Source of the DNA: JBBSJZ01 sp041751935
GTDB lineage: Bacteria; Planctomycetota; Planctomycetia; Pirellulales; Pirellulaceae
Length of the DNA: 64,000 nucleotides
Reading direction: 5' to 3'
NCBI GenBank assembly: GCA_041751935.1
Contig: JBGSIA010000031.1
Location: 62,001-126,000 of the forward strand
Each line of letters opens with the position of its first letter. Position 1 is the first letter of the stretch. Shown in pieces: positions 17,752 to 27,500 of this stretch. A model generated the notes under the pieces. That model did not search any database. It was not told where the DNA came from and saw only the letters and a list, made by a program, of their open reading frames with translations. The translations under genes and the position numbers were made by a program.

Positions 17752-19617
17752 ATGTCGTTGGACACCACCGTCGAAGCGTCGTTGAACGGTTCCCAGCCGC
17801 TGGCCCATCATGCTCTAGATGGCCAATCCGCCCTGTCGGAGCCGCAATGGGCGAAACTGCAACGATCCATAATCGCTCGTGCCGCAAAAATCACGCCGTC
17901 CGACGTGTTCGGTGCCGCGGCGGAGGGCGGTTGTATTTACCGTTGGGGGTTTGCGGTGTCAGTGGGCGGTCCCTGTGGTGATCTCGTGGAATTGCTCAGC
18001 CGGCTGGCGGTTGACGCGATCCCAAAGAAAACTCTCGTCGGTGCTGTTGATATCGCGACCAGCGTCGAAGTGTTCATCGATTCGGTGACCGGACCGACAA
18101 CGAGCATCCGCCAGAACGCGATAGCAAACCTATGGGCGGGATCGCTTCCATCATTGGTCTCGCGGATCGATTCGCGATTGTGGTGGGATTTGGTCGGCAC
18201 GCTGCAACAGCTTCGTGAGTCAACGCTGCAACTGAACGCCACATCGTCGCCAGCCGGGTTAATGATCGGTGGCGAGCTCGGTTTGACGCTCGCGTGGCGG
18301 TTGGCGGACCTGCCTTCGTGCAAGCGGATGAGCAAATCATCGATCGCCGAAGTCAATCGCTGGTTTGCTGACGAAGACGATTCCATCGCAGCCATAGTAA
18401 GCGGTGGCACGGACATTCGATTGGCACTCGCGTCGATCATTCGCTGCCAGCGTTTGCTGCAGGCGACACAGAAGACGAATCTGAAAAAACGGCAATTGGA
18501 GATCGCAGCGGATGTCGCCGTCTGGGCAGCTTCGATGACGATGCACCAAGGTCCGACTGCGTTCAGCAGCGCGTCGTCGCGCGATGTCCGCGATGACACA
18601 GCGGTTCACGGCTTGTTGCGTGAGGCAATGAAATTTGACACCGAGACACTTAGCCCGTCGGTTTCGGCAGCGCTGGGGGAAAGCCGCTCGGGCGGTAAAC
18701 TTGCTTGGCAAGTGTCGCTGCCTGAAGCGATGCAACACAGCGACAATGCCAAGTTCGCCGTGATGCTTCCTGAGTGGGATGTCCGCCGCGGTCGAGTCCA
18801 CATCGACTACTCTGGCGAAGATACTGCCATTGAAATGTTCGTCGGCAAGCATCAATTGGTCGGCGGCGATTGGCAAGTCATGATCGAAGTCGATGGCGAT
18901 GAACAACAAGCCAAAGGCGATTGGGTCTACACTTGCGAATACACCGATGACGACGTTCACTACTTGGAAATCGAACAGCCGTGGTCGGGCGGTGTCACGT
19001 TGCAACGCCAATTCATGTTGGTTCGCGAAGATCGCTGTGTGTTGATCGCGGACACCGTCGTCACGTTAGCTCCCAGCGAAGCATATTCGGTGGAGCCGAA
19101 TCCGAAACCGCGAAAAATTCGCTACACCGCACGACTGCCGTTGACCGGCGATTTGAAGCCGGAACCAGAGAACGAAACTCGCGAGATCTACTTCGGCGAT
19201 GGTAAACGACGGGCGCTGGTGATACCGCTGGCGGCGAACGAGTGGCGAGTCGGCCCCACTGCGGCAACCCTGAAAACAGACGACGAGTCCTTAGTGCTCG
19301 ATACGTCTGGTTTCGATTCGTTGTATGCACCGCTGTGGTTCGATTTCCAATCACGTCGTTTTTCGCGGCCACGAACATGGCGCCAGTTGACGATTGTGGA
19401 TGAGTTGCGGTTGGTGCGAAGCGACGAGGCCGCTGGTTATCGGATTCAACTCGGGTCCGAACAATGGCTTGTGTACCGCTCGCTGGGCGCACGACGAGTT
19501 CGCAGCCTGCTGGGAAAACACTTGATCGCGGACTTCTTCAGTGGCCGCTTCGATCCTGAGAATGGCAACATTGACGAGTTGGTGACGGTCGACGATAGCG
19601 AATCGTTCGATGATTAG
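17752..19617 (+). CDS. Uncharacterised protein, heparinase II/III-like architecture
   Basis: A 621-residue protein with no signal peptide. The N-terminal 300 residues look helical and repetitive (LWWDLVGTLQQL, LTLAWRLADLPS, VAVWAASMTMHQGPTAFSS), and the C-terminal half looks beta-rich (VYTCEYTDDDVHYLEIEQPW, QFMLVREDRCVLIADTVV). A helical toroid followed by a beta-sheet domain is the layout of heparinase II/III-type polysaccharide lyases, and the phrase about ADTV resembles that family, but I see no conserved catalytic Tyr/His set. The likeness is therefore tentative, and a cytoplasmic lyase would be odd. It overlaps yggS by 8 bases and so is probably co-transcribed with it. Confidence 0.75.
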   Translation: MSLDTTVEASLNGSQPLAHHALDGQSALSEPQWAKLQRSIIARAAKITPSDVFGAAAEGGCIYRWGFAVSVGGPCGDLVELLSRLAVDAIPKKTLVGAVDIATSVEVFIDSVTGPTTSIRQNAIANLWAGSLPSLVSRIDSRLWWDLVGTLQQLRESTLQLNATSSPAGLMIGGELGLTLAWRLADLPSCKRMSKSSIAEVNRWFADEDDSIAAIVSGGTDIRLALASIIRCQRLLQATQKTNLKKRQLEIAADVAVWAASMTMHQGPTAFSSASSRDVRDDTAVHGLLREAMKFDTETLSPSVSAALGESRSGGKLAWQVSLPEAMQHSDNAKFAVMLPEWDVRRGRVHIDYSGEDTAIEMFVGKHQLVGGDWQVMIEVDGDEQQAKGDWVYTCEYTDDDVHYLEIEQPWSGGVTLQRQFMLVREDRCVLIADTVVTLAPSEAYSVEPNPKPRKIRYTARLPLTGDLKPEPENETREIYFGDGKRRALVIPLAANEWRVGPTAATLKTDDESLVLDTSGFDSLYAPLWFDFQSRRFSRPRTWRQLTIVDELRLVRSDEAAGYRIQLGSEQWLVYRSLGARRVRSLLGKHLIADFFSGRFDPENGNIDELVTVDDSESFDD

Positions 19618-20335
19618 TAGCGGCGATCGTCAACGATTGGCTGAGAACTGGCAGGCGGTTTGCGACGAGGTAGCGACAGCGGTAACATCGGCTGGCCGCA
19701 GCCCCAGCAGTGTCTGTATTGTCGGTGTCTCGAAGTACGTCGGTCCCGAATTGACCGCGGCGCTGGCTCAAGTAGGCTGTCGTAATCTCGGTGAAAGTAG
19801 GCCGCAACTGCTGTGGAGCAAAGCCGAGGCACTAAAACAGTTGTTACCGGATCATGACATCCGCTGGCATCTGATCGGCCATCTCCAACGAAACAAGATT
19901 CGTCGGACCATGAGCCTGCCGGTGCTTGTTCACAGCGTCGATGCGGCGCGGTTGCTCGCGGCGATTGATCAGGACGCGGCCTCACAGGACCAGTCGCTTG
20001 TTCACGACGTCCTGTTGGAAGTGAACGTTAGCGGTGAGACTGCGAAAACAGGAATGACGCCCAGTGAAATTCGCGAGCTGTTGGCTCAGCCGCGTGCGGA
20101 ACATGTGCGAATCATCGGGCTGATGGCGATGGCCGGCTGGGGAACCTCGTCCGCCGAAGCCCGCCAGCAATTCGCAACGGTGCGTGAATTACGTGACTCA
20201 CTGCAAACGGAATTCGCCATCGAGCTGCCGCAACTCTCGATGGGAATGAGTGGCGATTTTGTGGAAGCCATTGCCGAAGGGGCAACATTAGTTCGAATCG
20301 GCTCGCGTCTGTTCGATGGTTTGTTGATATCATGA
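19610..20335 (+). CDS. yggS: YggS-family PLP-binding homeostasis protein
   Basis: Binds pyridoxal 5'-phosphate and buffers free PLP; family members have a TIM barrel without known catalysis. The PLP-linking Lys is in IVGVSKYV (residue about 44). Other family marks are NLGESRPQLL, WHLIGHLQRNK, LLEVNVSGETAKTGM and LSMGMSGDFVEAIAEGATLVRIGSRLFD. The length of 241 is normal. The ATG lies inside the end of the preceding frame, and DUF167 follows 13 bases after the stop, an order (yggS then DUF167) often seen in bacteria. Confidence 0.95.
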   Translation: MISSGDRQRLAENWQAVCDEVATAVTSAGRSPSSVCIVGVSKYVGPELTAALAQVGCRNLGESRPQLLWSKAEALKQLLPDHDIRWHLIGHLQRNKIRRTMSLPVLVHSVDAARLLAAIDQDAASQDQSLVHDVLLEVNVSGETAKTGMTPSEIRELLAQPRAEHVRIIGLMAMAGWGTSSAEARQQFATVRELRDSLQTEFAIELPQLSMGMSGDFVEAIAEGATLVRIGSRLFDGLLIS

Positions 20336-20348
20336 CCTGTGTCAAAAC

Positions 20349-20642
20349 ATGATCACGCAAGTTGGCGCCGATTTTCGATTGGCGGTGCACGCGACGGCGG
20401 GTGCAAAGCGGGAAGCGGTTGGTGGAATGCACGATGATGCTTTACGCGTCGCGGTCACCGTGGCTCCCGATAAAGGCCGTGCCAACGAGGCGATCGTCAA
20501 AGCACTGGCCGCTGCATTGGAACTAAAACCATGGCAAATCAAACTGCACTCCGGGCCCACGAACCGTCGCAAGATGTTCCACATCACGGACGCGCCGCCG
20601 GATATCATCAAGCGTGTGACCGCCCTTGCTAAGCAAGCCTAA
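20349..20642 (+). CDS. DUF167/YggU-family protein
   Basis: A 97-residue protein with the DUF167 signature: an initial beta-strand with VHATAGAKREAVGG, then VTVAPDKGRANEAIVKALAAAL and IKLHSGPTNRRKMFHI. Function in bacteria is unknown. It sits between yggS and the CobW-type GTPase in a tight plus-strand run. The start is ATG 13 bases after the yggS stop. Confidence 0.93.
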   Translation: MITQVGADFRLAVHATAGAKREAVGGMHDDALRVAVTVAPDKGRANEAIVKALAAALELKPWQIKLHSGPTNRRKMFHITDAPPDIIKRVTALAKQA

Positions 20643-20685
20643 TTCGCCAGCAACCGTACACTCTCAGCCCACTGGACTCTTACTC

Positions 20686-21801
20686 ATGACCAACAAAACT
20701 CGCTTTGTTCTTATCGGCGGATTTCTCGGTGCCGGAAAAACCACGCTGATCGCGGAACTTGCACGTCGTTACCGTGCGGCCGGAAAGTCGGTGGGGATCA
20801 TCACCAACGACCAGGCAGCGGGTTTAGTGGATACCGAAAATTTGCGATCGCGCGGCTACGACGTTGGTGAAGTTGCCGGCGCGTGTTTCTGTTGCAGCTT
20901 TAATGAACTCGTCGCTACGGCAGATCGGCTCAGTGCCGCGAATATTCCCGACGTGCTGCTTGCCGAGCCCGTTGGCAGTTGCACGGATCTTGTGGCAACC
21001 GTCATTCTTCCCCTGCAAGAGTTGCTCGGTGACCGGTTCGAGTTAGCACCATTTGGCGTGCTACTTAAACCTTCGCATGGTCAACGAATCCTTGCTGCTG
21101 GCGAAGCGGGCTCACGGAGCGGTTTCTCGCCACAGGCTGAATACATCTTCCGCAAACAACTCGAAGAAGCCGACTACATTATGATCGGTCGTCGCGATCT
21201 ATTGACTGACGAAGAAGTCGAGACGCTACGTGAGACGATGGCCGTTGCCGCACCGGGAGTCCCCGTGATCGCGGTCAGCCCCATCAGCGGCGAGGGTGTC
21301 GACGAGGCGTTGGGATACATCGAGTCGCCCATGATCGCTGGCCGTCGTTTGTTGGACATTGACTATGACACCTACGCCGACGGAGAAGCGGAACTCGGTT
21401 GGGTGAACTTGTCAGCCAATTTGCAGGGCGGGCACGACATTGACTTGGATTCGCTGTCACAACAGTTCGTACGTACGATTGCTGACTTGATCATTGCTGA
21501 GGATGACGGTGAGATTGCGCATTTGAAAGCGTCGGCTATGGCGGGAGACACACAAGCCGTTGCCAGCGTTGTAAGCAATCTCTCAGCACTGGAGATCGGC
21601 CTGAAGGCCGGTCGCCCTGTTTCCGGCGACGTACATTTAATCGTCAACGCGCGCGTCGCGATGGACCCCGATGCACTCGCACGACTTTGCCAATCCGGTA
21701 TCGAAATAATTGCATCGGAACATCGTCTTGCGGTCCAATGGGGCGCCCTACAGTCGCTTCGCCCCGGTCGTCCAACTCCAACACACCGCGTCACAAGTTA
21801 A
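20686..21801 (+). CDS. CobW/COG0523-type metallochaperone GTPase
   Basis: A P-loop GTPase of the G3E family, whose members insert or deliver metals such as Zn or Co. The Walker A motif is GGFLGAGKTTLI, and the family CxCC metal site is GACFCCSFNEL, followed by LLAEPVGSCTDLV. The C-terminal domain (from about residue 230) is longer than in standard CobW and contains ANLQGGHDIDLDSL and a Val/Ala-rich segment; it is not the typical His-rich tail. The start at 20686 is chosen because the Walker A is then near the N-terminus and upstream codons overlap the DUF167 end. The metal cannot be told from context. Confidence 0.88.
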   Translation: MTNKTRFVLIGGFLGAGKTTLIAELARRYRAAGKSVGIITNDQAAGLVDTENLRSRGYDVGEVAGACFCCSFNELVATADRLSAANIPDVLLAEPVGSCTDLVATVILPLQELLGDRFELAPFGVLLKPSHGQRILAAGEAGSRSGFSPQAEYIFRKQLEEADYIMIGRRDLLTDEEVETLRETMAVAAPGVPVIAVSPISGEGVDEALGYIESPMIAGRRLLDIDYDTYADGEAELGWVNLSANLQGGHDIDLDSLSQQFVRTIADLIIAEDDGEIAHLKASAMAGDTQAVASVVSNLSALEIGLKAGRPVSGDVHLIVNARVAMDPDALARLCQSGIEIIASEHRLAVQWGALQSLRPGRPTPTHRVTS

Positions 21802-21803
21802 AC

Positions 21804-22430
21804 TCAACTGTCGGCTTGATCTTCGCCAAGCGGCGTCATGAGGATATCTAACCCGATGACAGTCGTTTCGATTTTCCACTCGTTGCGGTGCCAGTCTCGG
21901 ATGATGCGTTTGGACTCCAGTCGATCGAGTGTTTGCTCAACGTAGAAGGGCACTTTGTCCTCGTACTCCTGCAACATGTTCAACTTTCGACCGATCAGGT
22001 TAAACAAACCGCTGACAGGGGAAACGCCGTAAACTTCAATCCATTTCTGTCCTTCAGGCGAACCCGCATCCGGTCCCTGAAAGGTCAATCGAAACGAGCG
22101 AATCGTTTTACCGATCGAGGCAAACAGACCGTCGCCCAGACCGATGTAGTCCAGATGCAATACGCGCAGCTGGCCTTTGTGAACCCGCGCAGCCTTGTAC
22201 ACGCGGTCCAACTCGGTCTCAATGAAATCCAGTTCCAACGCAATATTCATTGCCTTGGCTAAATTTCTTAGTGCGATACTTGGGGAGTTGCTGCGCGGGG
22301 AAATGGACATATCCAGATCGGTAATTCCGCCTGCTTGCCGCGCGGTGATCACGTCCTTCTCAGGCCGCGTCGGCAACCCGATTGCAAAGTCCATGCTATT
22401 CGTTTTTCCGCCAGTCGAGTTTGTTGTCAC
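21804..22430 (-). CDS. Uncharacterised protein (208 residues)
   Basis: Not recognised. The frame begins with GTG at 22430; an in-frame ATG at 22394 (MDFAIGLPTRPEKDV) is an equally plausible start. There is no signal peptide. The mid-part LRVLHLDYIGLGDGLFASIGKTIRSFRLTF and the Leu/Glu-rich C-terminal helices YVEQTLDRLESKRII suggest an alpha/beta fold with a helical tail. It converges with the CobW-type gene with 2 bases between the two stops. Coding is supported by length and ordinary composition; the role is unknown. Confidence 0.7.
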   Translation of the reverse strand: MTTNSTGGKTNSMDFAIGLPTRPEKDVITARQAGGITDLDMSISPRSNSPSIALRNLAKAMNIALELDFIETELDRVYKAARVHKGQLRVLHLDYIGLGDGLFASIGKTIRSFRLTFQGPDAGSPEGQKWIEVYGVSPVSGLFNLIGRKLNMLQEYEDKVPFYVEQTLDRLESKRIIRDWHRNEWKIETTVIGLDILMTPLGEDQADS

Positions 22431-22583
22431 GTGCGTTACCCTTTGTCGTTACGAAGTTTACCGGCACAGCATAACGAATCCGCTTCCACTGCTGCCAATT
22501 GTTCGATGACTTTTTGATACAAGTTTTCGAGTATAAAGGACGAACTGACCACCTGCCCTTTAGAACGAAAGATCAAAGGTACC

Positions 22584-23993
22584 ATGTCGAAACTTACTTC
22601 TACGCCAATCCCCTTGCTTCTGGTACTTGCCATGTTTGTCACAGAACGGGCGTCCGCCGATGAGTTATATCTCGGCAGCGGTGCGAAAGCTGGCGAGATC
22701 ACCGAAAACGCGGCGATTGTCCATGTGCGATTGACGTCGACGCCAGGCCAAAACGCGGATTCCTTGATCCCTGGAAACGACGGTCAGGCGCGAGTGCACT
22801 ACGGAACCGCCGAAGATTTGACCGACAGCAAAACGACGCCGTGGGTAACGGCCATCGCCAATGAGGATCATTCGATTCAGTTCCACCTGGATGACCTGCC
22901 CGCTGCGAAACGAATCTATTACCAGGTCGAAATTCGCGAGTCCGATGATTCTCCATCGACGATTGCCCCAACGCATTCGTTTATCACCGCACCTGTCGCG
23001 GGGACTCGCGCTCCCGTGATGTTTCATCTAACGACTTGCCAAGACCTTCATGGCGATTCGACGTACGTCCCGATGGCCGTGCAACGTCCCGACTTCTGTG
23101 TATCCGCTGGCGATACGGTCTACTATGACGGGCAAGGTTTAGCACGAAATGTGCCTCAAGCATGGCAGGCGTATCAAAAAATGTTTGGTCTTCAATCAAT
23201 GAAAGACTATTACCAACATGTCGGTGGCTACTTTATGAAGGACGACCACGACTATCGCTTCAACGACGCTGATCCCTACATGAAAGGTAAATGGGTTAAC
23301 AATAAAAAGGCTGACCCCGGTGCGATTCTTACTGAAACCAAAGGTAACCAAGCACTTGACGTTGGCTGGCTAACACACGAGGAAGGTATCCGCGTGTTTA
23401 AACAAGTGTTTCCCATGAACGACAAGACTTATCGCACCATGCGTTGGGGCCAAGGCGTTCAAATCTGGATGCTAGAAAATCGCGACTATCGCTCCCCAAA
23501 TAACATGCCCGACGGTCCCGAGAAATCGATATGGGGAGCGACACAAAAAGCTTGGTTGATGGAGACGCTGTTGGCCAGCAATGCGGATCATCGGATCATT
23601 ATTTCGCCGAACCCAATCGTTGGCCCAGATCGTTTGATGAAGGGTGACAATCACGCGAATTTGAACGGGTTTTGGCACGAAGCGCAAGAGTTTTTGGATT
23701 GGGTGAAAAGCAACAAACTGACGAACGTTATCCTTATGTGTGGCGATCGACACTGGCAATATCACTCGATCGACCAACGAAACGAGCGAGGCGTCCATGA
23801 GTTCAGTTGTGGTCCCACCAGTGATGACCACACGCAAGCAGTACCGCCAATGTACGAAGGTGTCGAGCGACCGTATTCGGCCAGTCGCGGAGGATTCCTT
23901 AGCGCCCGCTACAAGCCCGAGGATCGCTCGCTCACCATCGAGTTCCATTCGATGAAAGGCGAGGGTTTATACCAAAAAGTGTTTCATCCTTGA
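22584..23993 (+). CDS. Secreted PhoD-like alkaline phosphatase/phosphodiesterase
   Basis: A metallophosphatase of the PhoD type, exported by an N-terminal signal peptide (MSKLTSTPIPLLLVLAMFVTERASA). The N-terminal Fn3-like PhoD_N part contains VHVRLTSTP and VHYGTAEDL. The metal ligands are seen in CQDLHGD, SAGDTVYYDG, MKDDHDYRFND and the late MCGDRHWQYHSI. The 469-residue length is usual. It likely releases phosphate from organic phosphates or phosphodiesters in the periplasm. The start ATG at 22584 follows AAAGGTACC. No pho-box was sought with confidence. Confidence 0.88.
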   Translation: MSKLTSTPIPLLLVLAMFVTERASADELYLGSGAKAGEITENAAIVHVRLTSTPGQNADSLIPGNDGQARVHYGTAEDLTDSKTTPWVTAIANEDHSIQFHLDDLPAAKRIYYQVEIRESDDSPSTIAPTHSFITAPVAGTRAPVMFHLTTCQDLHGDSTYVPMAVQRPDFCVSAGDTVYYDGQGLARNVPQAWQAYQKMFGLQSMKDYYQHVGGYFMKDDHDYRFNDADPYMKGKWVNNKKADPGAILTETKGNQALDVGWLTHEEGIRVFKQVFPMNDKTYRTMRWGQGVQIWMLENRDYRSPNNMPDGPEKSIWGATQKAWLMETLLASNADHRIIISPNPIVGPDRLMKGDNHANLNGFWHEAQEFLDWVKSNKLTNVILMCGDRHWQYHSIDQRNERGVHEFSCGPTSDDHTQAVPPMYEGVERPYSASRGGFLSARYKPEDRSLTIEFHSMKGEGLYQKVFHP

Positions 23994-24062
23994 ATGGATT
24001 CAATCCATGGTGATGATCCATCCGCCTGAGCGTCCCAAGCCGAACTCAAGAATCTCCGAGCA

Positions 24063-24488
24063 TCAAACACTTTTCTTGAGTCGTTGATGCTCGATTTGGT
24101 CCAGCGTGTAGACCTTGCCGACTCCCGCACCTGGACAGACCTCGCAGGTCTCTTCCCAGTCGCGGCGACGTTTCAGGTTACTGTCCCAAAATGGCCAAGT
24201 CCGGCATTGGATAGGCCGCGAATCGTACACCGTACATTTTCGCGTATCGGGGTCCAGTAAAATGCAATCACCATCAGGGTACTCGACCAAGCTTTTTTCT
24301 AAACCGACCTGACGCACGAACTTGTGCTCGAATGCGTCAACGTCCATTTTCATTTCTTTAGCCAACGCCGCGATCTCTTCGTCGCCAACCCAGACGAAAC
24401 CTGGAGCTCCACTACAGCAGTCGCCGCATTGTGTGCAGGTAAAGCTTAGCCCGTCTTGGTACCAGGGTTGTCGTTTCGGTTTGGGCAT
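24063..24488 (-). CDS. YkgJ-family Cys-cluster protein
   Basis: A 141-residue protein with the conserved Cys set of the YkgJ/CxxCxxCC family, thought to bind Zn or Fe: FTCTQCGDCCSGAPGFV at the N-terminus, then GDCILLDPDTRKCTVYDSRPIQCRTWPFW and a late CEVCPG. Biochemical function is unknown. The ATG is at 24488, 23 bases from the 3' end of the PVC haem protein gene on the same strand, so the two may be co-transcribed. Confidence 0.9.
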   Translation of the reverse strand: MPKPKRQPWYQDGLSFTCTQCGDCCSGAPGFVWVGDEEIAALAKEMKMDVDAFEHKFVRQVGLEKSLVEYPDGDCILLDPDTRKCTVYDSRPIQCRTWPFWDSNLKRRRDWEETCEVCPGAGVGKVYTLDQIEHQRLKKSV

Positions 24489-24511
24489 ATTTGGTGATCG
24501 TTGAAGGAGAA

Positions 24512-27500
24512 TTACAGCTTGATCACAAAATCTTCGATTCGCTTGCTGCGGTCAATCCCAAGTATCACTCGGTGAGCACCACGCTCCAGTTGTACCGACT
24601 CCAAATTCCATATCGGTGTCGGTTTGCCATCAACCCAAGCGTCGATTCCCTCGCCAGGAATCTTCACTCCAAGAGGTCCGGCCTCACTCAACGATACATC
24701 AAAGCGAATAAAAGACGTCGGCGGCACCTCACGGTGCTGTTGGAATCGATCCAGCTCGCTCAACGGGATTGTTCCATTGACGCGGCTGGTGGCTCCTCGC
24801 CATTGCATCAACGGGTGATCCGCAGCCACCGAATCCGTACTCGTACGATTCAGCACTCGATTGGCTTCAGCAGAGTAAACAAGTGTCTCAAAGTAACGCA
24901 CGATCGGCGTCGTCGCGACCGTAAACGCCGGCTCGCGCCCAAGTGAACTCATGAAGGCGACAAGATCAACAAGTTCCTTCTCGGACAGTTCGTCAAGCAC
25001 GCCGGTCGGCATGAGCGACTTCCCTGGCATCTCTTGCTCGATCGCTTCTGCTGCGATTTGTGTTTCCGTTCCATCAGCCAACCGTAAACGTACGGCTTTC
25101 TCATCCCGTCCGATGATGATGCCACTGACCAGCTTACCTTCATCCGTCAGCACACTGAGTGTCGTGTAGCCTTCTTTCAGTTTGGCGCTGGGATCGATCA
25201 GCGATTCGATGATGTAGTCCAGTTGTGAGCTGCCACCAAGACTGATCAAGTTCGGTCCGACAACGCCACCACCGGGACCAATTGCGTGGCATTGAATGCA
25301 TTGCAGGTTGGCGCGGCGGTAGATCGATTCGCCAGCCGCAGCAGAGCCTTCGGCTTTGACTTGCGCGATTAAACGTTGTGTTAACTCTGGCGTCAATTTC
25401 CAGGCGGCGTCTTCCAGCTTGCCCGCCGCACGAATCGATGATTCCAAAGCTTCGTTACCGCCGGCGCTGCGAACTCGTCGCAGAACCAATCGCGCAGTAT
25501 CCACAGGCAAGGACTGGTTCTGCAGTCGCTGGGCAAGCAAACCAGGCAATTCTTTGCGGCTGACAATTTGGGAGACAAGCTCCAACAGCGAATCGTTCAT
25601 GGGACTCGCTTGCAGAGTTTTTACTAACGGTTCGATTGCCGAACTTGGACGCGATTGCACGAGCGAACGGATCGAGGCCAAGCGTAACGGCATGTTCTCG
25701 CTCGCGGCAAGCCGGTCAATCGTCGCCTTTGCCCGTGGCGATTGCAGCGCGCCGACTGCGACCACAATTTCGGATTGTAAAGTTGGCGGCGCCGCGTCGA
25801 TTGCCTCGATCAACAACGGTTCAAGCGTCGGTGTCTTCCACGCAGCAACCGCTGACGCGATCGCTCGAGCCAACGGTTCGTGCTTGAGAAGCGAATCAAC
25901 GGAATCAATGCCCGCCGACAATCGTTCGTCAGCCGACGCTGGGACTAAACCATCGCGTTGGGTTCGTTGCAACAACATCGCCAGCAGCTCGGCGCGGCGC
26001 TCCGGTGCGTCGACTTGCATCACACGGCTCAACAACTCACCGAACTGACTTGCGTCGGAAGCACCAACGGCGGCAACGAGCAACTCATCACTGGTGGCTT
26101 GGCTCAACTGCTCAGGCGACAAACGATCCAAGATCACCGACGCTGCTTGAGGCGACTTCACGCTGTTAACTGCCAGCGTCAACGCCGATTCTTTGCCGGA
26201 CCAATCCAATTCACCGCGTTTGGACGCTTCGATCCATTGCGATTGTAGTGTCGACAACGTTTGCCAAAGTGCAAAATCCAAGTTGTCGTCATCCAAGTTG
26301 TCGTCCAGCGGAAGCTGAGTCGCAGCAATAGCTTGCTTGGCCGCTTGGAGCGTCCCCAACTGACCGCAGCAAACGATGGCTTCGAGTCGCGCTCGCGGGT
26401 GGGGGTCGGTTGTCTTGGCGATGATCGCCTGTGTAAGTTCACGTCGATCATCGTTTTCCGCTGGCATCGTTTGAAGCTGTCGCCAAATACTCCGCATCAC
26501 CGTGCGAATGGTTTCGTCGTTGGTCAGACTGGGCTCTTCCAGTGCCGACTTTGCCAATCCGACCCACGGTTCGCTGGTATCACTCGCCTGATTGGCCAGC
26601 CACAACAATTCGAGTACTCGTTGTGGTTTCTGTGGGTCCGCAGCCGAACTCAGCCGACTGTGCATCGCTGAGAGAACCTCGGCGTGATCTCGCTGCCACA
26701 ACTGTTGCCGAGCGAACTGGCGCACTGCAAGCGAATCGTCATCGAGCAAATCGAGCAGCCCATCCACGGATGCTTCGGCAAAATTTGGCCAAGGGTCCAA
26801 AGGTTGTCCGGGGAAAGAAACTCGCCAGATCCGTCCGTGCTTGCGATCGCGGCGCTCGTCGCGGAAGTCAACTTCACCGTGTTGAATAATGGGGTTGTAC
26901 CAATCAGCGACATAAAGCGCCCCATCGGGTCCCATGCGTGCATCGATTGGGCGAAACGCGATGTGCTTGCTGGTGATGATCTCCGGTTGTTGGCGACTGA
27001 TGTAACCGCTGGCGTTCGTTTTGACAGTAAAGCGACACACGCGATGACTGCGAAAGTCGCTCGTCACTAGATCGCCGCGCCATTGTGATGGAACGTGAGA
27101 GCCGGAAAGAATTTCCAAACCACAGTGTTTCGGGCTGCCCGGATTCATGCCCTTGAGCCAACGCGTCGCGCCGGGACTGGTGACAAACACAGCATCGGGG
27201 AAGGCGTAGTTGATTCCTTCGAAGTACGCACCATCGGTCACGAACGATTCGCCTTGAGGATCGAACACGTGCCCCCAAGGATTGATGAAACCCTTGCAGA
27301 CAACATCCAGTCGACCGGTGGACGGATGATAGCGCCAAATCCCGCCACCGTCCAAGTGACGTGTGCCATCGGGAGTATCGATATGGCTGTGGATGTAAAT
27401 CGACTGGTTAAAATACACACAGCCATCCGGCCCCCAGCGCAATGTATGAACAAGGTGGTGGGTGTCTTCCGTACCAAAACCAGAAAGAACGACACGTCGA

